From assembly GCF_900091615.1 (NCBI RefSeq), contig NZ_FMIA01000002.1:5208001-5272000 (forward strand): a stretch of 64,000 nucleotides of DNA. Reading direction: 5' to 3'. The stretch is from Micromonospora yangpuensis. GTDB lineage: Bacteria; Actinomycetota; Actinomycetes; Mycobacteriales; Micromonosporaceae. The notes under the pieces are model-generated. The model worked only from the letters and a program-made list of their open reading frames with translations, was not told where the DNA came from and did not search any database. Of this stretch, positions 41,260-50,855 are shown piece by piece; position 1 is the first letter of the stretch, and every line of letters starts with the position of its first letter. The translations under genes and the position numbers were made by a program.

Positions 41260-41294
41260 CCGGGGCCCGGTCCGCGTCGCGGACCGGGCCCCGG
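41260..41294 (+). other. Intercistronic hairpin between aglE and aglF
   Basis: A perfect 16-bp stem with a 3-nt loop lies 6 bp after the binding-protein stop and 27 bp before the permease start. In sugar ABC operons such a hairpin lowers downstream expression so that binding protein exceeds permease. Confidence 0.8.
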
Positions 41295-41321
41295 TCTCGG
41301 CCGTGACCCGGGGAGGGACGG

Positions 41322-42371
41322 ATGCAGTTCGACTTGGTCGAACATCAAGGCAAGTTCGTGATGCTGTTGTACGGCCTGGTGGCGTTCGTCGTCGTGGTCG
41401 GCGGGATGCTCCTGCTGCTCGACGCGGTGCCGGCCTGGTTCGCCCGGCGGCGGGAGGCGCAGTTGGTCGCCGCCTCCGCCAGCGGTGCGCCGCTGCCCCG
41501 GCGACCGCGGCGATCCGAAGGGCTCTTCGCGCTCTTCTTCCTGCTGCCGACGGTGCTGCTGCTGCTGATCGGCCTGGTGGTGCCGGCGATCCGCACGACG
41601 GTGTTGTCCTTCATGGACGGCGGCAGCACCGAGTTCGTCGGGCTGCGTAACTACGGCTGGATGTTCAGCGAGGACTCGATCGTCCGGGTGCTGCTGAACA
41701 CCCTGGCCTGGGTCATCCTGGTGCCGCTGCTGGCTTCCAGCATCGGCCTGCTCTACGCGGTCATGGTGGACCGGGTCCGGTTCGAGGCGGCGGCCAAGTC
41801 GCTGATCTTCATGCCGATGGCCATCTCGTTCGTCGGCGCGAGCATCATCTGGCGGTTCGTCTACGCCTACCGGGGTGCCGAGCAGGAACAGATCGGCCTG
41901 CTCAACCAGATCGTGGTCACCCTCGGCGGTGAGCCGAGGCAGTGGCTGCTGGACTCACCACTGAACACCCTGCTGCTCATCGTGATCATGGTCTGGATCC
42001 AGGCCGGGTTCGCGATGGTGGTGCTCTCGGCGGCGATCAAGGCCATCCCGGCGGACATCGTCGAGGCGGCCCGGCTGGACGGGGTCACCCCCTGGCAGAT
42101 GTTCCGGCAGATCACCCTGCCCAGCATCAAGCCGGCCCTGATCGTCGTGGTGGTGACCATCTCCATCGCCACGCTGAAGGTCTTCGACATCGTCCGGACC
42201 TCGACCAACGGCAACTACGACACCAGCGTGGTCGCGAACGAGATGTACAACCAGGCGTTCCGGTACGGCCAGAACGGTCAGGGCTCGGCCCTGGCGGTCA
42301 TGCTGTTCGTCCTGGTCATCCCGATCGTGATCTACCAGATCCGCAACCTGCGCCAGCAGCGGGAGGGCTGA
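41322..42371 (+). CDS. aglF: Alpha-glucoside ABC transporter permease
   Basis: 349 residues with an unusual extra N-terminal helix (VEHQGKFVMLLYGLVAFVVVVGGMLLLLDAVPAW) as in AglF-like permeases, then the six-helix core. The EAA loop that binds the ATPase is VEAARLDGVTPWQMFRQITLP (about residues 247-267). GGGGAGGG lies before the ATG at 41322. With the next gene it forms the heterodimeric channel for the sugar delivered by the binding protein. Confidence 0.9.
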   Translation: MQFDLVEHQGKFVMLLYGLVAFVVVVGGMLLLLDAVPAWFARRREAQLVAASASGAPLPRRPRRSEGLFALFFLLPTVLLLLIGLVVPAIRTTVLSFMDGGSTEFVGLRNYGWMFSEDSIVRVLLNTLAWVILVPLLASSIGLLYAVMVDRVRFEAAAKSLIFMPMAISFVGASIIWRFVYAYRGAEQEQIGLLNQIVVTLGGEPRQWLLDSPLNTLLLIVIMVWIQAGFAMVVLSAAIKAIPADIVEAARLDGVTPWQMFRQITLPSIKPALIVVVVTISIATLKVFDIVRTSTNGNYDTSVVANEMYNQAFRYGQNGQGSALAVMLFVLVIPIVIYQIRNLRQQREG

Positions 42372-42372
42372 C

Positions 42373-43341
42373 ATGACCACCTCTACTCCCCCGCTCGCCG
42401 CCGGCACCCAGGGCAGCAGACCGCCGACGACCACCGCGGCGCGGCGGGTCCGCAAGCGGCTGACCAGCCGTACCGCGACGATCGTGTCGATCGTCATCGC
42501 GGCGGTCTGGACCATCCCCACCTTCGGGCTCCTCGTCTCCTCGTTCCGCCCGGAGCAGCAGCTCAAGACCACCGGCTGGTGGACGTTCTTCCGCGATCCG
42601 CAGTTCACCTTCGACAACTACCAGCAGGTGCTCTTCGGTCGGGGCGCGTCCTCCGGGCAGCTCGCCGGCTACTTCATCAACTCGTTGGTGATCACCCTGC
42701 CGTCGGTGCTCTTCCCGCTCGCCTTCGCCGCGATGGCGGCGTACGCGCTGGCCTGGATCAACTTCCGCGGCCGGGACTGGCTCTACATCGCCATCTTCGC
42801 CCTGCAGATCGTGCCGTTGCAGATGGCCCTGGTGCCGCTGCTGAGCTTCTTCTCCCGGGGGGTGAGTGTGGCCGGGGTGACCCTGATGCCGGCCTGGAAC
42901 CTCGTCGGCGAGGAGCGGTACATCCAGGTGTGGTTCGCGCACACCTGCTTCGCCCTGCCGTTGGCGGTGTTCCTGCTGCACAACTTCGTCTCGCAGTTGC
43001 CGAAGGACCTGATGGAGGCGGCCCGGGTGGACGGGGCAACCCACCCGAAGATCTTCCGCACCATCGTGCTGCCGCTGATCGCCCCGGCGCTCGCCGCGTT
43101 CGGCATCTTCCAGTTCCTCTGGGTCTGGAACGACCTGCTAGTCGCGTTGATCTTCGCCGGTGGCAGCAGCGACGTCGCCCCGTTGACCGTGCGGCTCGGC
43201 GAGATGGCCGGCACCAGGGGCAACGAGTGGCAACGGTTGACCGCCGGGGCGTTCGTCTCGATGGTCGTACCGTTGATCGTGTTCCTCTCTCTGCAGCGCT
43301 ACTTCGTCCGTGGTCTACTCGCGGGCAGCGTGAAGGGTTGA
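42373..43341 (+). CDS. aglG: Alpha-glucoside ABC transporter permease
   Basis: 322 residues, MalG/AglG type: six membrane helices, a large periplasmic loop (FRPEQQLKTTGWWTFFRDPQFTFDNYQQVLFGRG) and the EAA motif MEAARVDGATHPKIFRTIVLP (about residues 214-234). It follows the first permease by one base. It should pair with it and with a shared ATPase. Confidence 0.9.
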   Translation: MTTSTPPLAAGTQGSRPPTTTAARRVRKRLTSRTATIVSIVIAAVWTIPTFGLLVSSFRPEQQLKTTGWWTFFRDPQFTFDNYQQVLFGRGASSGQLAGYFINSLVITLPSVLFPLAFAAMAAYALAWINFRGRDWLYIAIFALQIVPLQMALVPLLSFFSRGVSVAGVTLMPAWNLVGEERYIQVWFAHTCFALPLAVFLLHNFVSQLPKDLMEAARVDGATHPKIFRTIVLPLIAPALAAFGIFQFLWVWNDLLVALIFAGGSSDVAPLTVRLGEMAGTRGNEWQRLTAGAFVSMVVPLIVFLSLQRYFVRGLLAGSVKG

Positions 43342-43345
43342 CCCG

Positions 43346-43385
43346 ACCTCCGCCGCCGGCCGCACCCACGGCCGGCGGCGGAGGT
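43346..43385 (+). terminator. Hairpin between permease and LacI genes
   Basis: A perfect 17-bp stem (43346-43362 with 43369-43385) and 6-nt loop lie directly after the permease stop. It may partly uncouple the regulator from the transport genes. Confidence 0.75.
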
Positions 43386-43405
43386 GGTCACGAAGCGGGG
43401 AGAGC

Positions 43406-44536
43406 GTGACAAGGATCGACGATGTCGCCCGGCTGGCCGGGGTCTCCACGGCCACCGTCTCCCGGGCGCTGCGCGGCCTGCCGACCGTCTCGGCGGCCAC
43501 CCGGCACCGGGTGCTCGCCGCCGCCGAACACCTGGAGTACGCGGTCTCGCCGAGCGCGTCCCGGCTGGCCGGCGGCCGGACCGGCACGGTCGCCGTGGTG
43601 GTGCCCCGGATCACCAGGTGGTTCTTCAGCACCGTGGTCGAGGCGGTCGAGGAGTCCCTGCACCAGTCCGGCTACGACCTGCTGCTGCACAACCTGGGCG
43701 GCCGCCGGCAGATGCGTCAGCGCGTGCTGCAGACCGCCGGCCTGCACAAGCGGGTCGACGCGATCATGCTGGTCGCCACGCCACTGCGGGTGAGCGACCT
43801 GACCGCGCTGGGCCGGCTGGACCTGCCCGGGGTGACCATCAGCTCCGGCACCGTCGTACCCGGGTGGCCCTGCGTACGCATCGACGACGTGGCCGCCGCC
43901 CGGACCGCCACCCGGCACCTGCTGGATCTCGGCCACCGCCGGATCGCGCACATCTCCGGCGACCCCGACGACGAGTTGGCGTTCACCACCCACCTGGACC
44001 GTCGTCGGGGCTACCAGGAGGCGTTGCGGGCGGCCGGGCTGCCGCTCGATCCGAGCCTGGACGTGGAGTCGCAGTTCACCATCGACGGCGGCACCCGGGC
44101 CACCGAGGAGCTGTTACGCCGGGGTGACCCGCCCACCGCGATCTTCGCCGCCTGTGACGAGATGGCGATGGGGGCGGTGAGCGCGCTGCGCGACGCCGGG
44201 CTGCGGATACCGCAGGACGTCAGCGTGATCGGCATCGACGACCACGACCTGGCCGGGGTGCTCGGACTGACCACCATCGCCCAGCCCGCGGCCGAGCAGG
44301 GCCTGCTCGCCGCCCGGGTGCTGCTCGACCCGCTGCGCGGCCTGCTCGACGCTCAGGCCGGCAGCGCAGCCGTCGCCACGACCGACGGCGGCTCCGCCAC
44401 CCGCGGCGGCTCGGCGACCGGTGCCGACGCGGGTCCACCGCCGGTCGCGGGCGGCGGTGAGCCGGCGGGCCGGTCGGTCATCCTGCCCACCCGACTGGTG
44501 GTACGCGCCTCCACCGGCCCACCCCGGGCGGACTGA
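43406..44536 (+). CDS. LacI family transcriptional regulator
   Basis: 376 residues from a GTG at 43406 (GGGGAGAGC upstream). The HTH is DVARLAGVSTATVSRALRGLPTVSAATRHRVLAAAEHLEY at the N-terminus, followed by the periplasmic-binding-type sensor domain (VVVPRITRWFFSTVVEAVEESLHQSGYD..., CDEMAMGAVSALRDAGLRIPQDVSVIGIDDHDLAGVLGL). A ~45-residue Gly/Ala/Ser-rich insert near residue 315 is unusual. It most likely represses the importer operon through the site at 39832-39847 and is relieved by the transported sugar. Confidence 0.93.
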   Translation: MTRIDDVARLAGVSTATVSRALRGLPTVSAATRHRVLAAAEHLEYAVSPSASRLAGGRTGTVAVVVPRITRWFFSTVVEAVEESLHQSGYDLLLHNLGGRRQMRQRVLQTAGLHKRVDAIMLVATPLRVSDLTALGRLDLPGVTISSGTVVPGWPCVRIDDVAAARTATRHLLDLGHRRIAHISGDPDDELAFTTHLDRRRGYQEALRAAGLPLDPSLDVESQFTIDGGTRATEELLRRGDPPTAIFAACDEMAMGAVSALRDAGLRIPQDVSVIGIDDHDLAGVLGLTTIAQPAAEQGLLAARVLLDPLRGLLDAQAGSAAVATTDGGSATRGGSATGADAGPPPVAGGGEPAGRSVILPTRLVVRASTGPPRAD

Positions 44537-44628
44537 ATCCCGGACGCCGAGCGGAGAACGGCATCACCGGCACCGCCGCTGGGCACAATTGACCCGCGAC
44601 CGTACGGCTCGACACCCGGGAGAAGACC

Positions 44629-46302
44629 CTGAACACCAACACGACGCCCCAGGAAGCTGCCCGTTCCACCCCCGGCTGGTGGACCGAAGCCGTCATCTAC
44701 CAGATCTACCCCCGGTCCTTCGCCGACTCCGACGGCGACGGCATCGGCGACCTGCCGGGCATCACCGCCCGCCTCGACCACCTCGCCGAACTCGGTGTGG
44801 ACGCGGTCTGGCTGTCCCCGTTCTACCCCTCGCCGCAGGCCGACGCCGGCTACGACGTGGCCGACTACCGGGACGTCGAACCCCTGTTCGGCAAGCTCTC
44901 CGACGCCGACCGGCTGATCGCCGAGGCGAAGTCGAGGGGCCTGCGGACCATCGTCGACCTGGTGCCGAACCACACCTCGTCGGCGCACGTCTGGTTCCAG
45001 GCCGCGCTGGCCGCCGCACCGGGCAGCGCCGAGCGGCAGCGGTACGTCTTCCGCGACGGGCTCGGCCCGGCCGGTGACGAGCCGCCGAACGACTGGCAGA
45101 GCGTCTTCGGCGGGCCGGCGTGGACCCGGGTCACCGAGTCCGACGGCCGGCCGGGCCAGTGGTACCTGCACCTGTTCGACACCGCCCAGCCCGATCTGAA
45201 CTGGGACAACCCGGAGGTCCGCGCGGAGTTCCTGGACGTGCTGCGGTTCTGGCTGGACCGGGGGGTGGACGGCTTCCGGGTGGACGTGGCACACGGCCTG
45301 GTCAAGCAGGCCGACCTGGCCAACTGGGAGGAGCCGCAGGAGATCCTCTCCGGGCAGGAGGTGGACAAGCCGCGCCCGCCGATGTGGGACCAGGACGGCG
45401 TACACGAGATCTACCGCGAGTGGCGTCGGGTGCTCGACTCCTACGACGGCGAGCGGATCCTGGTCGCCGAGGCCTGGGTCGAGCCGGCCGAGCGGCTGGC
45501 CCGGTACGTCCGGCCGGACGAGATGCACCAGGCCTTCAACTTCGAGTTCCTCCTGGCGGCCTGGACCGCACCGGCCCAGTACGCGGTCGTCACCCGGTCC
45601 CTGGAGGCCACCGAAGCGGTCGGCGCGCCCACCACCTGGGTGCTGTCGAACCACGACGTGGTGCGGCACGCCTCCCGGCTCGGGCTGCCGATCGGCACCC
45701 CCCGGCCCAACGGCATCGGGGCCGACGACCCGCAGCCGGACGCCGCGCTCGGGCTGCGCCGGGCCCGGGCGGCCACCCTGCTGATGCTCGCCCTGCCCGG
45801 CTCCGCCTACCTGTACCAGGGTGAGGAGCTGGGGCTGCCGGAGCACACCACGCTCGCCGACGAGGTCCGCCAGGACCCGACGTACCACCGCACCGGCGGA
45901 GCCCAACGGGGCCGCGACGGCTGCCGGGTACCGATCCCGTGGGAGGCCGACGCCCCGTCGTACGGCTTCGGGCCGACCGACGCGAGCTGGCTGCCGCAGC
46001 CGACGAGCTGGGCGGAGTACGCCCTGGACCGGCAGCGCGGGGTGCCCGGCTCGACGTACGAGCTGTACCGCACCGCGCTGCGGCTACGCCGGGAACACCA
46101 GCTCGGCCGGGGCACGCTACGCTGGCTGGAGTCCCCCGACGAGGTACTGGCCTTCGCCAACGGCCCACTGACCGTGCTCACCAACTTCGGCGCGACCCCG
46201 CTGCCCCTGCCGGCCGGCGCCGAACTGCTGCACACCAGCGCCCCGCTCGACACCGACGGCCACCTTCCCACCGACACCACCGCCTGGCTCCACACCCCCT
46301 GA
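44629..46302 (+). CDS. GH13 alpha-glucosidase
   Basis: 557 residues. The catalytic motifs are DLVPNHTS (region I), GFRVDVAHG with the nucleophile Asp (region II), ILVAEAWV with the acid Glu (region III) and WVLSNHDVVRH (region IV). The frame upstream of WWTEAVIYQIYPRSFADSDGDGIGD runs back to a stop at 44590 with no ATG, GTG or TTG; the best start is a CTG at 44629, six nucleotides after GGGAG. A GTG at 44797 would remove the first strand of the barrel. It would hydrolyse the alpha-glucosides imported by the neighbouring transporter. Confidence 0.9.
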   Translation: MNTNTTPQEAARSTPGWWTEAVIYQIYPRSFADSDGDGIGDLPGITARLDHLAELGVDAVWLSPFYPSPQADAGYDVADYRDVEPLFGKLSDADRLIAEAKSRGLRTIVDLVPNHTSSAHVWFQAALAAAPGSAERQRYVFRDGLGPAGDEPPNDWQSVFGGPAWTRVTESDGRPGQWYLHLFDTAQPDLNWDNPEVRAEFLDVLRFWLDRGVDGFRVDVAHGLVKQADLANWEEPQEILSGQEVDKPRPPMWDQDGVHEIYREWRRVLDSYDGERILVAEAWVEPAERLARYVRPDEMHQAFNFEFLLAAWTAPAQYAVVTRSLEATEAVGAPTTWVLSNHDVVRHASRLGLPIGTPRPNGIGADDPQPDAALGLRRARAATLLMLALPGSAYLYQGEELGLPEHTTLADEVRQDPTYHRTGGAQRGRDGCRVPIPWEADAPSYGFGPTDASWLPQPTSWAEYALDRQRGVPGSTYELYRTALRLRREHQLGRGTLRWLESPDEVLAFANGPLTVLTNFGATPLPLPAGAELLHTSAPLDTDGHLPTDTTAWLHTP

Positions 46303-46307
46303 CCGGT

Positions 46308-46393
46308 GGTAAGGAAGGGCCCCTTGTTAACGCTTTCGGTAGAGAGGGTCACCCCGCTCACCGTCAGCCGTTAATAAGGGGCCCTTCCTTACC
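46308..46393. repeat. Large palindrome between convergent genes
   Basis: Two 25-nt arms (46308-46332 and 46369-46393, one mismatch) surround a 36-nt loop. The arm contains GGTAAGGAAGGGCCCC and TTAACG. I recall very similar palindromes scattered in Micromonospora and Salinispora genomes, but cannot check that here. It lies between the glucosidase and MFS genes and could terminate both. Confidence 0.85.
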
Positions 46394-46407
46394 GGATAAC
46401 GGAGTCC

Positions 46408-47844
46408 TTAGCGGAGGTGGTCGGCGCGGGTGTGGAGGAGGGCCTGCACCTGCTCGATGTCGCGGGGGCTGGTGCGGGAGGCGAGCCAGTACATGATGCC
46501 GGTGGGCACGAAGAAGAGCTGGAAGGCGGCCAGCCCGACGGCGTAGTTCAGCGGCGGCGGGAAGGCCGCCCGGAGCCCGTGGAAGGCCACCCCGACCAGC
46601 CCGTTGCCGGCCGCCCGCCCCACCCCGTTCACCAGGTTGCCGAGGCTGTACACGGTGCCCCGGTGCTCCGGCGGGTTGACGTCGGCGATCAGGGCGAACC
46701 AGTTCGGCGAGTTCGCCGAGGTCAACGCCAGCGCCACGATCGCGGTGAGCAGGCTGAACCCGACGGTCGGCTCGGTGAACACGCTGCCGAGCACGGCCCG
46801 TACCACCGTGCCGGCCCCCGCCCCGTCGGGCACCTGGATGCTGATCGGTACGAAGAAGAGCACCAGGTAGAACGGTACGGCCGCGAGGATGCCCACCGCC
46901 GCGACCAGCGCCCGGCCCCGGGCGGTACGCCGCTGCAACCAGTCGCCGATCAGTCCGCCCACGATGGAGAACACCCCGCCGAGCTGGAAGAGGGTGGCGA
47001 AGACGCTGCCCACCACCACCGCCGTGGCGGCCGAGTAGCCCTGCTGCTGGGCGCGCTCGGCGAAGAGCACCGGCAGCCAGACCAGCGAGCCGAAGGCCGC
47101 CTGCGCGGTCAGCCCCTGCAGGATCAGCCAGTGGTTGGTCCGGCGGGCCAGGATCCGGGGCAGGTCGGCCCGGGTGATCCGGTAGTCGTAGTCACCGCCG
47201 GCGGCGAGCGCGTCGACCAGTTCCGGCTCGCTCTGCCCCCGCCGCACGTCGAAGGTGAACAGGTACGCCGCCGTGGCGGCCAGCCCGACCACGCTGAGCA
47301 CGAGGAACGGCCGCCGCCAGTCGACCGCGCCGAGAATCCCGCCGGTGAGCGTCCCGGCCAGGGTGCCGACCCCCTGGGACAGCCCCCAGAAGCTCATCAC
47401 CAGGCCCCGGCGACGCGGCGAGATCAGGTCGGTGACCACCGAGAACCCCACCGAGCCGACCGCGCCGAGCCCGACGGCCGCGAGCAGTTGCGCGGCCAGG
47501 AAACCGGGGTACGACGTGGCGAGCGCGCTGCCGCCGGTGCCGGCCGCCCAGAGCAGGGTGCCCACCATCAGCAGCGGTTTGCGGTCGCGCCGGTCGCCGA
47601 CGTACGCCCAGATCACCGCGGCCACCGCGCTGACCAGGAAGGTCGCCGCCGTGACCAGCCCGATCATGCGCTGGGGTACGTCGAGGTCGGCGGCGATCGG
47701 TCCGTACAGCGGCGGCACCAGGCCGATCGCCACGTTGTCCAGCGAGGCGAGGATGACGAAGACCACGACGCTGTAGAGCCGGTGCGCCGCCGTGCCGCCC
47801 CACGCGTTGCGCACTCCGTCTCCCGCCCTCGTCCCGTCCGCCAC
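46408..47844 (-). CDS. Major facilitator superfamily transporter
   Basis: 478 residues with 12 likely membrane helices. The MFS loop motif is present after helix 2 (IWAYVGDRRDRKPLLMVGTLLWAAGTGGSALA) and helix 4-5 shows DLISPRRRGLVMSFWGLSQGVGTLAGTLTGG. The Spinster-like arrangement (a central loop of ~35 residues and GNLVNGVGRAAGNGLVG near helix 11) suggests export or exchange of a lipid or small molecule rather than a sugar. It stands alone, with the large palindrome after it and 32-bp repeats before it. Substrate unknown. Confidence 0.87.
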   Translation of the reverse strand: MADGTRAGDGVRNAWGGTAAHRLYSVVVFVILASLDNVAIGLVPPLYGPIAADLDVPQRMIGLVTAATFLVSAVAAVIWAYVGDRRDRKPLLMVGTLLWAAGTGGSALATSYPGFLAAQLLAAVGLGAVGSVGFSVVTDLISPRRRGLVMSFWGLSQGVGTLAGTLTGGILGAVDWRRPFLVLSVVGLAATAAYLFTFDVRRGQSEPELVDALAAGGDYDYRITRADLPRILARRTNHWLILQGLTAQAAFGSLVWLPVLFAERAQQQGYSAATAVVVGSVFATLFQLGGVFSIVGGLIGDWLQRRTARGRALVAAVGILAAVPFYLVLFFVPISIQVPDGAGAGTVVRAVLGSVFTEPTVGFSLLTAIVALALTSANSPNWFALIADVNPPEHRGTVYSLGNLVNGVGRAAGNGLVGVAFHGLRAAFPPPLNYAVGLAAFQLFFVPTGIMYWLASRTSPRDIEQVQALLHTRADHLR

Positions 47845-47908
47845 GCCATGAGCAGCAGATCACGACGACGGATCGGTATGCCCGGCGGCCCACCGAGGAT
47901 CAGGCGGA

Positions 47909-48100
47909 CGGGCGTCCCGGCCGCCCGGAGCCCCGGACGGTAGCCGGCCCGGCCACCCGGAGCCCCGAACGATAGCCGGCCCGGCCACCCGGAGCCCCGA
48001 ACGGTAGCCGGCCCGGCCACCCGGAGCCCCGGACGCTAGCCGGCCCGGCCTTCCGGAGCCCCGGACGGTAGCCGGCCCGGCCGCCCGGATCCCCGACGGT
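47909..48100. repeat. 32-bp tandem repeat, about six copies
   Basis: Units of the type TAGCCGGCCCGGCCACCC... start at 47941, 47973, 48005, 48037 and 48069, with a degenerate unit before them from about 47909. Copies differ at 1-3 positions. The block lies between the xylB 3' end and the MFS gene start. No spacers, so not CRISPR. Confidence 0.95.
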
Positions 48101-48134
48101 GGGCGGGGATCCGGACTGGCTCAGCCGAGGGGGC

Positions 48135-49580
48135 TCAGCCGGTGAGTCGGTCGGTCACCAGGTCCCGGGCCTGCTGGTACCGGTGCCGGATCGCGGGGAC
48201 GCCGTCGGCGGCGTACTCCTCGGTGCCGGCCAGTGGCCAGGTCGGCGGCGTCGCCCCACCGAGGGCGACCCAGGCGGCCTGGCGCGCGGCCCCGTCGGCG
48301 ACGTACTCGCCGGGTGGCGGGACGACGACCGGGCAGCCGAAGACCTGCGGGGCGATCCGGCGGACCGCCGCCGACCGGGCGCCGCCACCGACCAGCAGCA
48401 CCCGCTCGACCCGGGCGCCCTGCGCGCGCAGCGCGTCGAGGCCGTCGGCGAGCGCGCAGAGCATGCCCTCGACGGCGGCCCGGGCCAGGTGGGCGGCGGT
48501 GGAGGTACGCAGGGTCAGCCCGTGCACGGCTCCGGTGGCGTCCGGCCGGTTCGGGGTCCGTTCGCCCTCCAGGTAGGGGACCATGACCAGCCCGTCCGCC
48601 CCGGGCGGCCCGGCCAGCGCCAGGTCGGCCAGCTCGTCCAGGGTGACCCGGAGCATTCCGGCGGCGGCGTCGAGCACCCGGGCGGCGTTGAGCGTGCAGA
48701 CCAGGGGCAGGAACCGACCGGTGGCGTCGGCGAAGCCGGCGACCTCGCCGGCCGGGTCGGCCGCCGGGGTGTCGGCGACGCTGAACACGGTGCCGGAGGT
48801 GCCGATCGAGACGACGACGTCACCGGGTCGGGCGCCGACGCCCAGCGCGGCGGCGGCGTTGTCGCCCGCCCCGGCGCCGAGCAGGGCCCCGCCCGAGGAC
48901 GCGCCGCCGGGCAGCGCGGCACCGGCCAGGGTGCCGGCGGACTCGGCCGCGCCGAGCACCTCCGGCACCCGGGGCCGTTGACCGAGGGCCTGTTCCAGCA
49001 GGTCGGGACGGTACCGGCCGGTCGGGGTGGACCAGTATCCGGTGCCGCTGGCGTCGCTGCGGTCGGTACGCAACGACGCCAGGTCGGCGGCCCCGCCCAA
49101 CCGCCAGGTAAGCCAGTCGTGTGGCAGGCAGACCCCGGCGACGCGGGCGGCGTTCGCCGGCTCGTGACGGGCCAGCCAGCGCAGCTTGGTGACGGTGAAG
49201 CTGGCCACCGGGACGGAGCCGACCGCGTCGGCCCAGAACCGGCGGCCGGCCTCCCCCTCGCCGGCCTCGGCGACCAGCTCGGCGGCGGCACCGGCCGAGC
49301 GGGTGTCGTTCCAGAGCAGCGCCGGCCGGACCACCTCCCCGGCGGAGTCCAGGCAGACCATGCCGTGCTGCTGCCCGGCGACGGAGACGGCCGCCACGTC
49401 GGCCAGCCCACCGGCGGCGTCGACCGCCGTCTCCAGGGCCTGCCACCAGGCCCGGGGATCGACCTCGGTGCCGTCCGGGTGCGGAGCCCGGCCCTGGCGG
49501 ACCAGGGTTCCGGTCTCCGCGTCCCGGATCACCACCTTGCAGGACTGGGTGGACGAGTCCACCCCGGCGACCAGCGCCAT
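48135..49580 (-). CDS. xylB: Xylulokinase
   Basis: 481 residues. It phosphorylates D-xylulose after xylose isomerisation. The FGGY fold is clear: [21 protein letters not shown] at the start, [18 protein letters not shown] (substrate site), [15 protein letters not shown] and late [25 protein letters not shown] with the ATP-site glycines. It follows xylA by 11 bp on the minus strand, so xylAB are one operon, presumably repressed by the ROK regulator encoded divergently. Confidence 0.95.
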   Translation of the reverse strand: MALVAGVDSSTQSCKVVIRDAETGTLVRQGRAPHPDGTEVDPRAWWQALETAVDAAGGLADVAAVSVAGQQHGMVCLDSAGEVVRPALLWNDTRSAGAAAELVAEAGEGEAGRRFWADAVGSVPVASFTVTKLRWLARHEPANAARVAGVCLPHDWLTWRLGGAADLASLRTDRSDASGTGYWSTPTGRYRPDLLEQALGQRPRVPEVLGAAESAGTLAGAALPGGASSGGALLGAGAGDNAAAALGVGARPGDVVVSIGTSGTVFSVADTPAADPAGEVAGFADATGRFLPLVCTLNAARVLDAAAGMLRVTLDELADLALAGPPGADGLVMVPYLEGERTPNRPDATGAVHGLTLRTSTAAHLARAAVEGMLCALADGLDALRAQGARVERVLLVGGGARSAAVRRIAPQVFGCPVVVPPPGEYVADGAARQAAWVALGGATPPTWPLAGTEEYAADGVPAIRHRYQQARDLVTDRLTG

Positions 49581-49591
49581 CCCGGCCTACC

Positions 49592-50779
49592 TCAGCGCGC
49601 GCCGAGCAGGTGCTCGACGGCGAGCTGGTTGAGCCGGACGAAACCGAAGCCCTTCGCCGCGGTCGCGTCCACGTCGAAGGTCTCGAACGCGGAGGTGTCG
49701 GCGAGCAGCTCGGTGTAGGTCTCGCCGGGGTTCAGCGTCGGCTGGGCCAGCTCGGCGACCTTGCTGGCGGCCAGCGCCTCGGCCACCTCCGGGTCCGCCC
49801 GGAAGGCCGCCGCGCGCTCCTTGAGCAGCAGGTACATCCGCATGTTCGCCTCCGCCGAGGCCCACACGCCGGCGATGTCCTCGGTCCGCGACGGCTTGTA
49901 GTCGAAGTGCCGGGGGCCGGTGTAGGCGGGCGCGCCCTCCGGGCCGCCGTGCTCCAGCAGGTCGACCAGGGCGAACGCGTTGATCAGGTCACCGTGGCCG
50001 AAGACCAGGTCCTGGTCGTACTTGATGCCACGCTGGCCGTTGAGGTCGAGGTGGAACAGCTTGCCCTGCCAGAGCGCCTGGGCGATGCCGTGGGCGTAGT
50101 TGAGCCCGGCCATCTGCTCGTGGCCCACCTCGGGGTTGAGGCCGACCAGCTCCGAGTGCTCCAGGGTGGAGATGAAGGCGAGCGCGTGCCCGACGGTGGG
50201 CAGCAGGATGTCGCCGCGCGGCTCGTTGGGCTTGGGCTCGATGGCGAAGCGCAGGTCGTAGCCGCGGTCGACGACGTACTGGGTGAGCAGGTTGACGCCC
50301 TCGCGGTAGCGCTCCAGCGCGGCCTGCACGTCCTTGGCCACGTCGTACTCGGAGCCCTCCCGGCCGCCCCACATGACGAACGTCTTCGCGCCCAGCTCGG
50401 CGGCGAGGTCGACGTTGCGCAGCACCTTGCGCAGGGCGTACCGGCGGATGTCCCGGTCGTTGCTGGTGAAGCCGCCGTCCTTGAAGACCGGGTGGGTGAA
50501 CAGGTTGGTGGTGACCATCGGCACCACCAGGCCGGTCTCGTCGAGGGCCTTGCGGAACCGGGCGATGTGCTGGTCCCGGGTGGCGGCGTCGACCCCGAAC
50601 GGGATCAGGTCGTCGTCGTGGAAGGTGATCCCGTACGCGCCGAGCTCGGCGAGCCGGTGCACCGCCTCGACCGCGTCCAGCTCTTCGCGGGTGGCTTCGC
50701 CGAACGGGTCGCGGGCCGTCCAGCCCACCGTCCAGAGGCCGAAGGAGAACTTGTCGGCGGGAGTGGGACGGGGTGCCAT
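49592..50779 (-). CDS. xylA: Xylose isomerase
   Basis: 395 residues, the class I length used for industrial xylose/glucose isomerases of actinomycetes. It converts D-xylose to D-xylulose with two metal ions. Active-site motifs are [11 protein letters not shown] (His54-type, about residue 55), [15 protein letters not shown] (Trp/Gly region), [25 protein letters not shown] (metal Glu, Lys), [14 protein letters not shown] (Glu/His), [24 protein letters not shown] (metal Asp) and [11 protein letters not shown]. The ATG at 50779 follows GGAGGTCCGGC. Start of the xylAB operon. Confidence 0.97.
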   Translation of the reverse strand: MAPRPTPADKFSFGLWTVGWTARDPFGEATREELDAVEAVHRLAELGAYGITFHDDDLIPFGVDAATRDQHIARFRKALDETGLVVPMVTTNLFTHPVFKDGGFTSNDRDIRRYALRKVLRNVDLAAELGAKTFVMWGGREGSEYDVAKDVQAALERYREGVNLLTQYVVDRGYDLRFAIEPKPNEPRGDILLPTVGHALAFISTLEHSELVGLNPEVGHEQMAGLNYAHGIAQALWQGKLFHLDLNGQRGIKYDQDLVFGHGDLINAFALVDLLEHGGPEGAPAYTGPRHFDYKPSRTEDIAGVWASAEANMRMYLLLKERAAAFRADPEVAEALAASKVAELAQPTLNPGETYTELLADTSAFETFDVDATAAKGFGFVRLNQLAVEHLLGAR

Positions 50780-50802
50780 GCCGGACCTCCGGTGTCGTCG
50801 TA

Positions 50803-50830
50803 CGTTATTTGTTCAGTGATTGAATTATTT
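50803..50830. promoter_or_regulatory. AT-rich xyl operator/promoter region
   Basis: Between the divergent xylA and ROK genes lies an AT-rich stretch with the inverted repeat TTCA-GTGAT-TGAA (50812-50824), flanked by TTATTTG and ATTATTTG. ROK-family xylose repressors bind this kind of AT-rich palindrome. It probably controls both genes. Confidence 0.65.
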
Positions 50831-50855
50831 GGCGGCGCTGTGGCAGTGTCAAGAG

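Noticed and set aside
47909..48100. CRISPR array
   Set aside because: Units are head-to-tail without spacers and no cas gene is near; it is a tandem repeat.
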